From assembly GCA_031264825.1 (NCBI GenBank), contig JAISDL010000025.1, positions 1 to 5,745 on the forward strand: a stretch of 5,745 nucleotides of DNA. Direction: 5' to 3'. The DNA is from Accumulibacter sp. (GTDB lineage: Bacteria; Pseudomonadota; Gammaproteobacteria; Burkholderiales; Rhodocyclaceae). The notes beneath the pieces are model-generated. The model saw only the letters and a program-made list of their open reading frames with translations. It was not told where the DNA came from and searched no databases. The position numbers and the translations under genes were made by a program. Numbering within the stretch: the first letter of the stretch is position 1; each line of letters starts with the position of its first letter. Positions 1 to 5,536 of the stretch are shown here, in pieces.

Positions 1-336
1 GTCAAACTCCTGGCGCTCACAGAAGACGAACGAGCGCGGATGCTGGCCGACTCACGAGAAAAGCTACGCCGCGACATCTCCGCGCAAGTACGCGCGGGAG
101 AAATGCGCGGATGGGAAGAAGGTCTGGAGGAAGGTTGGGAAAAAGGCTTGGGAAAAGGCCGTGAAGAAGGCCGTGAAGAAGGCCGTGAAGAAGGTCTGGA
201 AGAGGGGCTGGAAAAGGGGCTGGAAGAAGGAAAACGCGCGGTAGCCCGGAGTCTCATCAATCTCGGTCATTCGGTGGACGTGGTCGTTCAGGCCACGGGA
301 CTGTCGCGAGAAGTCGTCCAGTCCCTGTTGCACTGA
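1..336 (+). CDS. Rpn family recombination-promoting nuclease/putative transposase, C-terminal part (5' end outside window)
   Basis: The frame is open from base 1 to TGA at 334-336, giving 111 residues, so the start and the nuclease domain lie upstream of the window. Residues 1-13 (VKLLALTEDERAR) and the following SREKLRRD helix resemble the segment that follows the PD-(D/E)XK domain in Rpn-type proteins. Residues 37-76 are ten four-residue units of the G-x-E/K-E/G type (GWEE, GLEE, GREE and so on), strongly charged and probably helical. Residues 77-111 (RAVARSLINLGHSVDVVVQATGLSREVVQSLL) look like the short helix-turn-helix-like tail usual in this family ('LG.S...I...TGLS...V..L'). Known family members are DNA endonucleases linked to RecA-independent recombination, often in many copies per genome. 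The ATG at 40 is an internal methionine, not the start. Activity cannot be judged because the catalytic domain is not visible. Confidence 0.75.
   Translation, partial: VKLLALTEDERARMLADSREKLRRDISAQVRAGEMRGWEEGLEEGWEKGLGKGREEGREEGREEGLEEGLEKGLEEGKRAVARSLINLGHSVDVVVQATGLSREVVQSLLH
109..228 (+). repeat. In-frame 12-bp minisatellite in the Rpn-like gene
   Basis: Ten consecutive 12-bp units can be read, in phase with the codons. The three central ones (157-168, 169-180, 181-192) are perfect copies of GGCCGTGAAGAA. The flanking units (109-156 and 193-228) are degenerate, such as GGTCTGGAGGAA and GGGCTGGAAAAG. Each unit encodes one four-residue repeat, so gain or loss of units keeps the frame. Confidence 0.9.
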
Positions 337-337
337 C

Positions 338-370
338 TCAGGAGACAGAAGACGGGAGACAGGAGACAGA
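338..370 (+). repeat. CAGGAGACAG-type short repeats just after the Rpn-like stop
   Basis: Starting two bases after the TGA at 334-336, the sequence has repeated CAGGAGACAG/GGGAGACAG units. They read in the same direction as the gene and match the motifs in the right flank near 5422-5444 and 5655-5665. No ORF is supported here. Confidence 0.75.
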
Positions 371-376
371 TAAAAC

Positions 377-413
377 CCGATTTCAACCGCGAAAGGCGCG
401 AAAGACGCGAAAG
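377..413. repeat. Dispersed repeat arm, exact inverted copy of 5708-5744
   Basis: This 37-bp segment (CCGATTTCAACCGCGAAAGG and onward) is the exact reverse complement of 5708-5744. It contains three near-identical 9-bp units, GCGAAAGGC, GCGAAAGAC and GCGAAAGTC, at 389-397, 398-406 and 407-415. In the right flank the same arm is half of a 69-bp palindrome; here the other half is missing. Confidence 0.9.
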
Positions 414-620
414 TCTTTGTAGGGGCACGGCGTGCCGTGCCCAATCGGCGGTATAGGTTTAGGCGGTATAGGTTGGCGGTGAGCGTAGCGAACCCCAACG
501 ATTCCGCAGGCGCATGAATGATGTGATAAGGCGGGTTGGAAATGGAATCAAACCCGAAACCCTGGGCACGCCCCGCCGTGCCCTTCCGGTGGGATGGTAT
601 TCCGCGTGGGGTTTCGTCAC
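414..620. repeat. Gene-free repeat mosaic with REP-like hairpins
   Basis: No credible coding sequence is seen. Visible structure: an inverted repeat GGGCACGGC/GCCGTGCCC at 423-431 and 434-442; a second of similar sequence, GGGCACG/CGTGCCC, at 564-570 and 577-583 with a 6-nt loop; a 15-bp tandem duplication of GGCGGTATAGGTTTA at 447-461 and 462-474 with a partial third copy; and a segment at 469-499 (TAGGTTGGCGGTGAGCG...) that recurs in inverted orientation at 709-738 with one indel and a few changes. Between about 500 and 560, and from 584 to 620, I see nothing recognisable. Confidence 0.7.
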
Positions 621-658
621 TCCGGCGGCGAAGCCGCCGCTGACTGATCTGATTCCTG
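621..658. repeat. GC hairpin plus heptad unit, direct copy of 784-821
   Basis: 38 bp differ from 784-821 at one position. The core is a perfect 7-bp stem, CGGCGGC (623-629) and GCCGCCG (633-639), with a GAA loop, followed by TGACTGATCTGATTCCTG. On the minus strand it reads heptads first, then the hairpin. Confidence 0.9.
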
Positions 659-802
659 TCTCCTGATTCCTGATCCCTGAAGTGGCTTGCGCTTCGCGCA
701 AGCGAGGTGTTGGGCATCGCTGCGCTCACCCCAACCTATGCACGCTGGGAGTGTGGGCATCTTGCCCGCCTCGTGGATTTTTCTCCGGCGGCGAAGCCGC
801 CG
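657..802 (-). repeat. 146-bp dispersed module, left copy of a long inverted repeat
   Basis: The reverse complement aligns without gaps to 5520-5665, with five mismatches that I count by eye (about 97% identity). In minus-strand order the module holds the CGGCGGC/GCCGCCG hairpin, GAGAAAAATCC, a GGGCA-AGA-TGCCC mini-hairpin, a TAGGTTGGGGTGAGCG segment with TTGGG/CCCAA arms, an 8-bp stem GCTTGCGC/GCGCAAGC (685-692, 696-703), and a run of ATCAGGA heptads. Open frames over it (for example 617-832 on the minus strand) are repeat translations, not genes. Confidence 0.9.
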
Positions 803-846
803 CTGACCGATCTGATTCCTGATACCTGACATCTGATACCTGGCCG
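784..846 (-). repeat. Heptad tract and GC hairpin downstream of the pepA-holC operon
   Basis: Read on the minus strand, the operon's TAA (849-847) is followed by degenerate ATCAGG/ATCAGGA repeats (846-803), then the 7-bp stem CGGCGGC/GCCGCCG with a 3-nt TTC loop (802-786). The bases after the stem are GAGAAAAATCC, not a T-tract, so it is not a textbook intrinsic terminator. It could still form the 3' end of the mRNA. Confidence 0.75.
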
Positions 847-1230
847 TTAAAACGGCGGAACGTCGGTGGGCTTGCCGAACTTCTTCGCCGTCAATTCGCG
901 CACGGCCGTTTCGACGATCGTCGTGATTCCGGCTTCGAGTTCTTCGGTCGTATTCAAAAGGACGGCTTCGAGCAGCGTCGGGAGTTCGTAGGAAAAGCGT
1001 TTTTTGACGGCTTCGACGATTTCGGCCGTCAGCGCTTGGTCGTGCGCCGCATCGACGCGCGCGCGCGCGTCGCGCGCGGCCTGCGTTTCGGAAGAGACGA
1101 CCTCGGTCAGGATCGGCAGGTCTTCGTCGCCGCTTGTCTGCGCGTCGTCGGACAGCGCTTTCCTGCTCGGAGAGGACGGTTTTTTCGCGTGGATTTTCCG
1201 CGCGCCGGCGGGGGGCGAAGGATCAGGCAT
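847..1230 (-). CDS. Small conserved-type protein of unknown function downstream of holC
   Basis: 127 residues, ATG at 1230-1228 to TAA at 849-847. The start is supported by AGGAGA seven nt upstream and by overlap with the holC stop (TGATG). Residues 1-32 are rich in Pro, Ser, Lys and Arg and probably disordered. Residues 35-45 carry DEDLPILTEVV, an acidic '(I/L)P(I/V)LTE(V/I)' motif that I recall from small betaproteobacterial proteins, some classed as DUF2486; that assignment is uncertain. Residues 50-117 are alternating charged and aliphatic (LTAEIVEAVKKRF, ELPTLLEAVLL, ELEAGITTIVETAV), consistent with amphipathic helices or a coiled coil. There is no signal peptide or membrane segment. The position behind holC suggests co-expression with pepA-holC, but no function can be inferred. 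It ends just before the repeat tract. Confidence 0.8.
   Translation of the reverse strand: MPDPSPPAGARKIHAKKPSSPSRKALSDDAQTSGDEDLPILTEVVSSETQAARDARARVDAAHDQALTAEIVEAVKKRFSYELPTLLEAVLLNTTEELEAGITTIVETAVRELTAKKFGKPTDVPPF
1054..1071. repeat. 18-bp alternating CG palindrome
   Basis: GACGCGCGCGCGCGCGTC is a perfect palindrome inside the small unknown gene, encoding part of its DARARVD segment. Alternating CG runs can adopt Z-DNA and are prone to slippage. It is probably a by-product of Arg/Ala codons in a GC-rich genome. Confidence 0.7.
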
Positions 1231-1655
1231 CAGCGTTTCTCCTGAAGGTCGAAGTACTCGACCGCGTAACCACGGTCTTTATAGAATCGGGCGCGTTCGC
1301 GGCCCGCGCTTTTTTCTTCGTCGGACCGCCCGACGACTTCGACGAGGCTGTCGAATTCCGCAAAGCCGGGGGGCGGCGTGTCCGAGAGGTTGAGCATCCG
1401 GTCGGTTTGCCGGCGCGACTCGGTCGAAGCGGCGATGAGTACCGGCGTTTGGTCGGCGAGCGGCGACGACGCATCGACGTGCGGAACGAAACCCGTCGCG
1501 GGAACGGCCCAGAGCTGCTGGTGGATCGCGTTGGCGATCGCCGCGTCGGGCGCATAGATGAACATTTGCTTTTTTTGCCGGTAAGCGCCGGCGACGAGGG
1601 CCGCCGACGCGGCGATCCGGTCGGGCGCGTTGAAATAAAAGAATACGCGCGTCAA
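1230..1655 (-). CDS. holC: DNA polymerase III chi subunit
   Basis: 141 residues, close to the usual size (E. coli chi is 147). Chi binds psi (HolD) in the clamp-loader complex and contacts the C-terminal tail of SSB, tethering the replisome to coated single-stranded DNA. Visible family features: an N-terminal beta strand VFFYFNAPDR (4-13), a helix, KKQMFIYAPD (28-37), the helix with 'LW' (48-49), ATGFVPH (53-59), an acid-rich loop to TPVLIAAS (70-77), and FDSLVEVV (101-108) followed by RARFYKDRGY (121-130). ATGFVPH and the final RFYKDRG segment are typical of betaproteobacterial HolC. The chosen start is TTG at 1655-1653: it gives the expected N-terminus and overlaps the pepA TGA as TTGA, and no nearby ATG exists. 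Its ribosome site is weak (GGGGAA, six nt upstream), so translational coupling to pepA is likely. The stop overlaps the next ATG. Confidence 0.93.
   Translation of the reverse strand: MTRVFFYFNAPDRIAASAALVAGAYRQKKQMFIYAPDAAIANAIHQQLWAVPATGFVPHVDASSPLADQTPVLIAASTESRRQTDRMLNLSDTPPPGFAEFDSLVEVVGRSDEEKSAGRERARFYKDRGYAVEYFDLQEKR
1238..1243 (-). promoter_or_regulatory. Ribosome binding site of the small unknown gene
   Basis: AGGAGA on the minus strand lies seven nt before the ATG at 1230. It sits inside the last codons of holC and supports this start over alternatives. Confidence 0.75.
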
Positions 1656-3145
1656 AGCGCTTTCCCCGCGCGAGAGAGGAGGAAATGCGTCAGCAGCGGG
1701 ACAGGGCGCCCGGTCGAACCCTTCTCGACGCCCGACTTCCACGCGGTTCCGGCGATGTCGAGGTGCGCCCACTTGTATTTTTCGGTGAAACGCGACAGAA
1801 AGCACGCGGCGGTGATGCTGCCGGCCGGACGGCCGCCGATGTTCGCCAGGTCCGCGAAATTGCTTTTGAGCGATTCGCGGTAATCGTCCCAGAGCGGCAG
1901 TTGCCACACGCGGTCGAAGGATTCGCGCCCCGCCGACGCGAGGTCGAGCGCGAGCCTGTCGTTGTTGGAAAAAAGTCCGGTCGCGACGTGCCCCAGCGCG
2001 ACGACGCAGGCGCCGGTCAGCGTGGCGACGTCGATCACGATTTCGGGGTTGAAGCGCTCGGCGTAGGTCAGCGCGTCGCAAAGGATCAGGCGTCCCTCGG
2101 CGTCGGTGTTGAGGATTTCGATCGTTTGCCCCGACAGCGAGGTGACGATGTCGCCGGGCCGGCTCGCGCCGCCTCCGGGGAGGTTTTCCGCCGCCGGAAC
2201 GATGACCGTCAGGTTCAGCGACAGCTTCATCCGCGCGACGGAAAGCAGCGTCCCGAGCACGCTTGCGGCGCCGGACATGTCGAATTTCATCTCGTCCATG
2301 CCTTCGCCGGGTTTCAGGGAGATTCCGCCCGAGTCGAAGGTGATTCCCTTGCCGACGAGGACGATCGGCCGCCCCCCGGCCTTCCCGCCCTCATAAGCGA
2401 GGACGATGAATTTCGGCGGCTCGTGCGAGCCTTGCGCGACCGAGAGCAGCGCATTCATTCCGAGCTTTTTCATGTCGTCGCGTTCGAGCACGCGGCAAGC
2501 GAGACCGTGTTCCTCGGCGAGGCGCAGCGCGCTTTCCGCAAGGTGGGTCGGCGTGCAGACGTTGCCGGGGAGGTTGCCGAGCGTCCGCGCGAAGGCGACG
2601 CCGTCGGCGATCGCCTGACCCTGCGCGAGGGCGTCGTCGAGCTTTCTCGAATCTTCGGAAGGCGCGGCGAGGAAGGAAATCTTTTTGAGCGCGGGCGCGT
2701 CCGCCGCGTTTTTCTTGAATTGGTCGAAGCGGTAAAGAGCGTCACGGACGTTGATCACGGCCTGACGGATTTTCCAGGCGGCGGAGCGCTTGACGAGCGG
2801 AAAGCCGGAGAGCGCGAAGGCGGCTTCCTTTGCGCCCGACGCAATGATCGCTTTGACGGCGTTCCGTATCGACGCCATGAATTCTTTTTCACCGAAATCG
2901 TTTCTCCGCCCCAGGCCGACGAGCAGCAGGCGCTCTGCCCTGAAAGCGGGGACGTCGCGCAAAAAGAGCGTCGAACCGAACTTGCCGTTCATGTCCCCGC
3001 GCTTCAAAACGCCCGAGAGATAAGCCCCGGAAAGCTTGTCGATCGCCCGCGCGGCGTCGCTCGGTTCGCGCGGCTCGAAGACGCCCACGACGACGCAGGG
3101 GCCACGTTGTTTCTCCGGGTGTGTGGTTTTTATGCTAAATTCCAT
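1652..3145 (-). CDS. pepA: Leucyl aminopeptidase (cytosol aminopeptidase, peptidase family M17)
   Basis: 497 residues (E. coli PepA is 503). M17 enzymes are hexameric cytosolic two-metal exopeptidases that release N-terminal residues; E. coli PepA also binds DNA in Xer recombination and carAB control. Residues 1-160 are the variable N-terminal domain and about 165-497 the catalytic domain. By alignment with E. coli, all metal and catalytic residues are present: K266 and D271 (VGKGITFDSGG), K278, D289 (MKFDMSGAA), then D348, E350 and R352 in the family signature NTDAEGRL (346-353). The start is ATG at 3145, not the upstream ATG at 3241. AAGGAA lies six nt before it, the protein begins MEFSIKT as usual for the family, and the longer form would add 32 Lys/Arg-rich residues overlapping lptF. 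It is the first gene of the minus-strand operon and its TGA overlaps the holC TTG. DNA-binding function here is not shown. Confidence 0.97.
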   Translation of the reverse strand: MEFSIKTTHPEKQRGPCVVVGVFEPREPSDAARAIDKLSGAYLSGVLKRGDMNGKFGSTLFLRDVPAFRAERLLLVGLGRRNDFGEKEFMASIRNAVKAIIASGAKEAAFALSGFPLVKRSAAWKIRQAVINVRDALYRFDQFKKNAADAPALKKISFLAAPSEDSRKLDDALAQGQAIADGVAFARTLGNLPGNVCTPTHLAESALRLAEEHGLACRVLERDDMKKLGMNALLSVAQGSHEPPKFIVLAYEGGKAGGRPIVLVGKGITFDSGGISLKPGEGMDEMKFDMSGAASVLGTLLSVARMKLSLNLTVIVPAAENLPGGGASRPGDIVTSLSGQTIEILNTDAEGRLILCDALTYAERFNPEIVIDVATLTGACVVALGHVATGLFSNNDRLALDLASAGRESFDRVWQLPLWDDYRESLKSNFADLANIGGRPAGSITAACFLSRFTEKYKWAHLDIAGTAWKSGVEKGSTGRPVPLLTHFLLSRAGKAL

Positions 3146-3202
3146 CGATTGTTCCTTTTTTCGCCGCCGTTTATTCCGATACTTCGTTAAAGCCAAAAAA
3201 AA
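3146..3202. promoter_or_regulatory. Divergent pepA / lptF promoter region
   Basis: Only 57 bp separate the two start codons, so both promoters must lie here or inside the opposite gene's 5' end. The stretch is AT-richer than its surroundings (a T-run at 3156-3161, TTTATTCCGATACTT, and A-rich 3195-3203). On the plus strand GATACT (3178-3183) could be a -10 box for lptF, which would leave a leader of roughly a dozen nt. No convincing -35 or operator is seen. Divergent pepA and lptFG is a known proteobacterial arrangement. The exact promoter elements are guesses. Confidence 0.55.
3152..3157 (-). promoter_or_regulatory. Ribosome binding site of pepA
   Basis: AAGGAA on the minus strand is followed by six nt (CAATCG) and ATG. 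It decides the pepA start at 3145 over the longer open frame from 3241. Confidence 0.8.
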
Positions 3203-4282
3203 ATGATCTTCCAGTACGCGGCTCGGCGAGAGTTTACGCAATCAGCGGCCGGGGTGTTCGTCGCGCTTTTCGCCATCCTGTTGACGACGCAGTTGATCCG
3301 CCTGCTCGGCGAGGCCGCGCAAGGCTCGATCGCGCCCGAAGCCGTCGTCGCGCTCCTGGGATTTTCCGCGTTGAATTATATCCCCGCGCTGCTTTCACTG
3401 TCTTCGTTCATCGCCATCCTCCTGTCGATCTCGCGCAGCTACCGCGATTCCGAGATGATCATCTGGTTCTCGTCGGGGCTTCCCCTGACGGCGTGGATAC
3501 AACCGGTGCTCGTGTTCACCTTCCCGCTGATCGCGGCGATCGCCGGACTCTCGCTCTTCGTTTCCCCGTGGGCGCTGTCGCAGAGCGCCGAGTACCGCGA
3601 CACGCTCGGCGCGCGCCGCGACGCCGGACAGGCGTCCCCCGGCGTTTTCCAGGAGTCGTCGAACGGCGAGAATGTCGTTTTCGTCGAGGCGCTCGCCGAA
3701 GACGAGACCTCGGTCAAGAATGTCTTCGCGACGTCGTCGAAGGGCCGGACGAAGCGGATTACCGTCGCCGCGACGGGGCATCAGGAAGTCGCCGAAAACG
3801 GAGACCGCTTCCTCGTCCTCGAAAACGGCTACCGCTATGAACTCACCCCCGGAACGCCCGAATACCGCGTCATGGAATACGCGAGCTACGCGATCCGAAT
3901 GGAGACGAAGGAGGCGCGCGGGATTCAGCGGACGATCCGAAACATGCCGACGCTGGCGCTGATGCAAAGCGACGAGCCGCGCGCGTGGGCCGAAATCCTG
4001 TGGCGCGTCGGCGTCCCGATCTCGGCGTTCGTGCTCGTGCTGCTGGCGATCCCGCTCTCCTTCGTGAACCCGCGCGCCGGTCGGTCGGCCAATATGCTGC
4101 TGGCGGTGTTCACGTATTTTCTGTACAACAACCTCCTGACGATCAGTCAGGCGTGGGTGGCGAACGGCAGGGTTTCGTTCGCGGTGGGCCTGCTCGGCGT
4201 CCACCTGGCGATGCTCTGCCTTCTGCCGCTGCTTTTTTACCAGCGCATCGCGCTTTTTTCGTTTTCGCGCTTTTTCCGATGA
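3203..4282 (+). CDS. lptF: LPS export ABC transporter permease LptF
   Basis: 359 residues (E. coli LptF is 366). With LptG and the ATPase LptB it forms the inner-membrane LptB2FG complex, which extracts lipopolysaccharide and hands it to LptC and the periplasmic bridge. The N-terminus MIFQYAARREF matches the family's 'Y..RE' opening. Likely membrane segments are about 16-36, 49-75, 100-121, 269-287, 296-313 and 326-346, the usual 3+3 plan around a periplasmic beta-jellyroll domain (about 122-262). GQASPGVFQ (142-150), NVVFVE (157-162) and, after membrane segment 4, the signature FVNPRAGRSANM (287-298) favour LptF over LptG. RDSEMIIWFSSG (81-92) fits the cytosolic coupling helix that contacts LptB. 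ATG 3203 is the first possible start because TAA at 3188-3190 is in frame upstream. It has no clear Shine-Dalgarno sequence and adjoins an A-run. The stop overlaps lptG. Confidence 0.96.
   Translation: MIFQYAARREFTQSAAGVFVALFAILLTTQLIRLLGEAAQGSIAPEAVVALLGFSALNYIPALLSLSSFIAILLSISRSYRDSEMIIWFSSGLPLTAWIQPVLVFTFPLIAAIAGLSLFVSPWALSQSAEYRDTLGARRDAGQASPGVFQESSNGENVVFVEALAEDETSVKNVFATSSKGRTKRITVAATGHQEVAENGDRFLVLENGYRYELTPGTPEYRVMEYASYAIRMETKEARGIQRTIRNMPTLALMQSDEPRAWAEILWRVGVPISAFVLVLLAIPLSFVNPRAGRSANMLLAVFTYFLYNNLLTISQAWVANGRVSFAVGLLGVHLAMLCLLPLLFYQRIALFSFSRFFR
4242..4259 (+). other. Hairpin plus T-run at the 3' end of lptF
   Basis: AGCGC (4242-4246), ATC, GCGCT (4250-4254), then an uninterrupted T-run to 4259 resembles a short intrinsic terminator inside the last lptF codons, 20 nt before the lptG start. 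The 5-bp stem is short, and the codons (QRIALF) are ordinary, so it may be incidental. Confidence 0.3.
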
Positions 4283-5352
4283 AGATTTATCGACGCTACC
4301 TCGCGCGTGAAATTGCCGGGGGGATCGCGCTCGTCCTCGCCGCGTTTTTGGCGCTCTTCGCCTTTTTCGACATGATCAACGAGGTCAAAAGCGTCGGAGA
4401 CGCGAGTTATCAACTCGTCGACGCGCTTTTGTTCGTCACCCTGCGCCTGCCGAGCCGCATCTACGAGCTGATGCCGGTCGCGGTCCTGATCGGGACGCTC
4501 TACGCGCTCGCGTCGCTTGCGCGGCACTCCGAAATCGCCGTGCTCCGCGCGTCGGGCGTATCGACGAAAGAGCTTTTGACGATTCTGTTTCAGGTGGCTT
4601 TCGCATTCGCGCTCGTGACCTTCGTCGTCGGCGAATTCGTCATGCCGTTCAGCGAGCGCGCCGCGCAGCAACTCAGGATCCGCGAGCGCGGGCGGACGAT
4701 GGGGCAGGGCTTGCGCAGCGGCGTATGGATCAAGGACGACCTGAGTATCATCAACGTTCGCGTCGTTCTGCCCGACAACTACCTGCGCGATATTTTCATC
4801 TACGACTTCGAACCCGGCGGGCGGCTCCGGTCGATCACCGAAGCCGCGGAAGGCGAATACGTCTCCCCGGCGGTCTGGCGGCTCGACGGCGTCGCGCGCA
4901 CGCTCATCGAGGATACGCGCTCGCAGATCGTCCATCTGCCCGAGATGCAGTGGAATACGGCGCTCAACCCGGACATCCTCGCGGTGCTGATGGTCTCGCC
5001 CGAACGCATGTCGCTGACGCACCTCGCCGCCTACACGCGGCATTTGAGCGACAACGGGCAGAAGACGCAGCGCTACGACATCGCGATGTGGAAGAAGGTG
5101 CTCTACCCGCTCGCCGCGCTCGTCATGGTCGCGCTCGCGCTCCCCTTCGGGTATACGCACAACCGCGTCAGCGGCGTCAGCCTGAAAATATTTTCAGGCG
5201 TGATGATCGGCGTGCTTTTTCACATGCTCAACGGACTGTTCTCGAACCTCGGCGCGATCAACGGCTGGTCGCCCTTCCTGAGCGCCGTCGCGCCGTCGGT
5301 GCTCTTCATGCTCGCCGCGGCGGCGATGATCCTCTGGATCGAGCGGAGGTGA
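4279..5352 (+). CDS. lptG: LPS export ABC transporter permease LptG
   Basis: 357 residues (E. coli LptG is 360). It is the partner of LptF in LptB2FG and forms half of the membrane cavity for lipid A. MKIYRRYLAREI is the typical LptG start. Predicted membrane segments are about 12-33, 62-82, 97-122, 272-291, 300-321 and 335-354, with a periplasmic jellyroll domain (about 124-265). Family-typical stretches are FFDMINEVKSVG (29-40), LPSRIYELMPVAVLIGTLYAL (57-77), the coupling helix HSEIAVLRASGVS (83-95), SGVWIKD (147-153) and PFGYTHNRVSGVSLKIFSGVMIG (289-311). The ATG at 4279 overlaps the lptF stop as ATGA and has no ribosome site of its own, so translation is probably coupled to lptF. The longer frame open from 3985 is out of phase with lptF and would add unrelated Arg/Ala-rich sequence. 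The gene ends in ERR-stop just before the repeat array. Confidence 0.97.
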   Translation: MKIYRRYLAREIAGGIALVLAAFLALFAFFDMINEVKSVGDASYQLVDALLFVTLRLPSRIYELMPVAVLIGTLYALASLARHSEIAVLRASGVSTKELLTILFQVAFAFALVTFVVGEFVMPFSERAAQQLRIRERGRTMGQGLRSGVWIKDDLSIINVRVVLPDNYLRDIFIYDFEPGGRLRSITEAAEGEYVSPAVWRLDGVARTLIEDTRSQIVHLPEMQWNTALNPDILAVLMVSPERMSLTHLAAYTRHLSDNGQKTQRYDIAMWKKVLYPLAALVMVALALPFGYTHNRVSGVSLKIFSGVMIGVLFHMLNGLFSNLGAINGWSPFLSAVAPSVLFMLAAAAMILWIERR

Positions 5353-5357
5353 TTCAG

Positions 5358-5536
5358 GGGTCAGGAATCAGGAATCAGATGTCAGGAATCAGATCAGTCA
5401 GCGGCGGCGTTGCCGCCGATCAGGGATCAGGAATCAGGAGACAGGAATCAGATCAATTTGCGGCGGCGTTGCCGCCGATCAGGTATCAGGAATCAGGAGA
5501 CAGGGATCAGATCGGTCTGCGGCGGCGTTGCCGCCG
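5358..5536 (+). repeat. 59-bp tandem repeat: GC hairpin plus ATCAGGA heptads
   Basis: Two full units (5402-5460 and 5461-5519) differ at five of 59 positions by my count. A partial unit precedes them (tail at 5360-5401) and a third begins at 5520 and diverges after 17 bp. Each unit opens with the perfect stem CGGCGGC/GCCGCCG around a GTT loop (starting at 5402, 5461 and 5520) and continues with ATCAGGA-like heptads and GGAGACAGG. The array begins a few bases after the lptG stop and reads in the lptG direction. No T-tract follows any of the hairpins. Confidence 0.9.

Noticed and set aside
786..802. Rho-independent terminator for the pepA operon
   Set aside because: The stem is strong, but in the transcript direction it is followed by GAGAAAAATCC with no T-tract.
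617..832. Minus-strand open frames over the left repeats (peptides such as GWGERSDAQHLACAKRK)
   Set aside because: They lie wholly in dispersed repeats, recur in the right flank, and match no folded family; they are translations of non-coding repeats.
844..855. CCGTTAAAACGG palindrome across the stop of the small unknown gene
   Set aside because: The arms are only 5 bp with a 2-nt centre; it is too small to fold well and probably chance.
1685..3190. 501-residue plus-strand open frame opposite pepA
   Set aside because: It is the complement of a clear M17 peptidase in GC-rich DNA; the composition is Arg/Asp/Glu-rich with no recognisable domain.
3143..3241. Extended pepA from the ATG at 3241, overlapping lptF
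   Set aside because: There is a good ribosome site before 3145, and the extra 32 residues are basic and not typical of the family.
5402..5536. CRISPR-like array: 17-bp palindromic repeats at constant 59-bp spacing
   Set aside because: The 'spacers' are almost identical to each other and made of heptads, the repeat is too short, and no cas gene is present.
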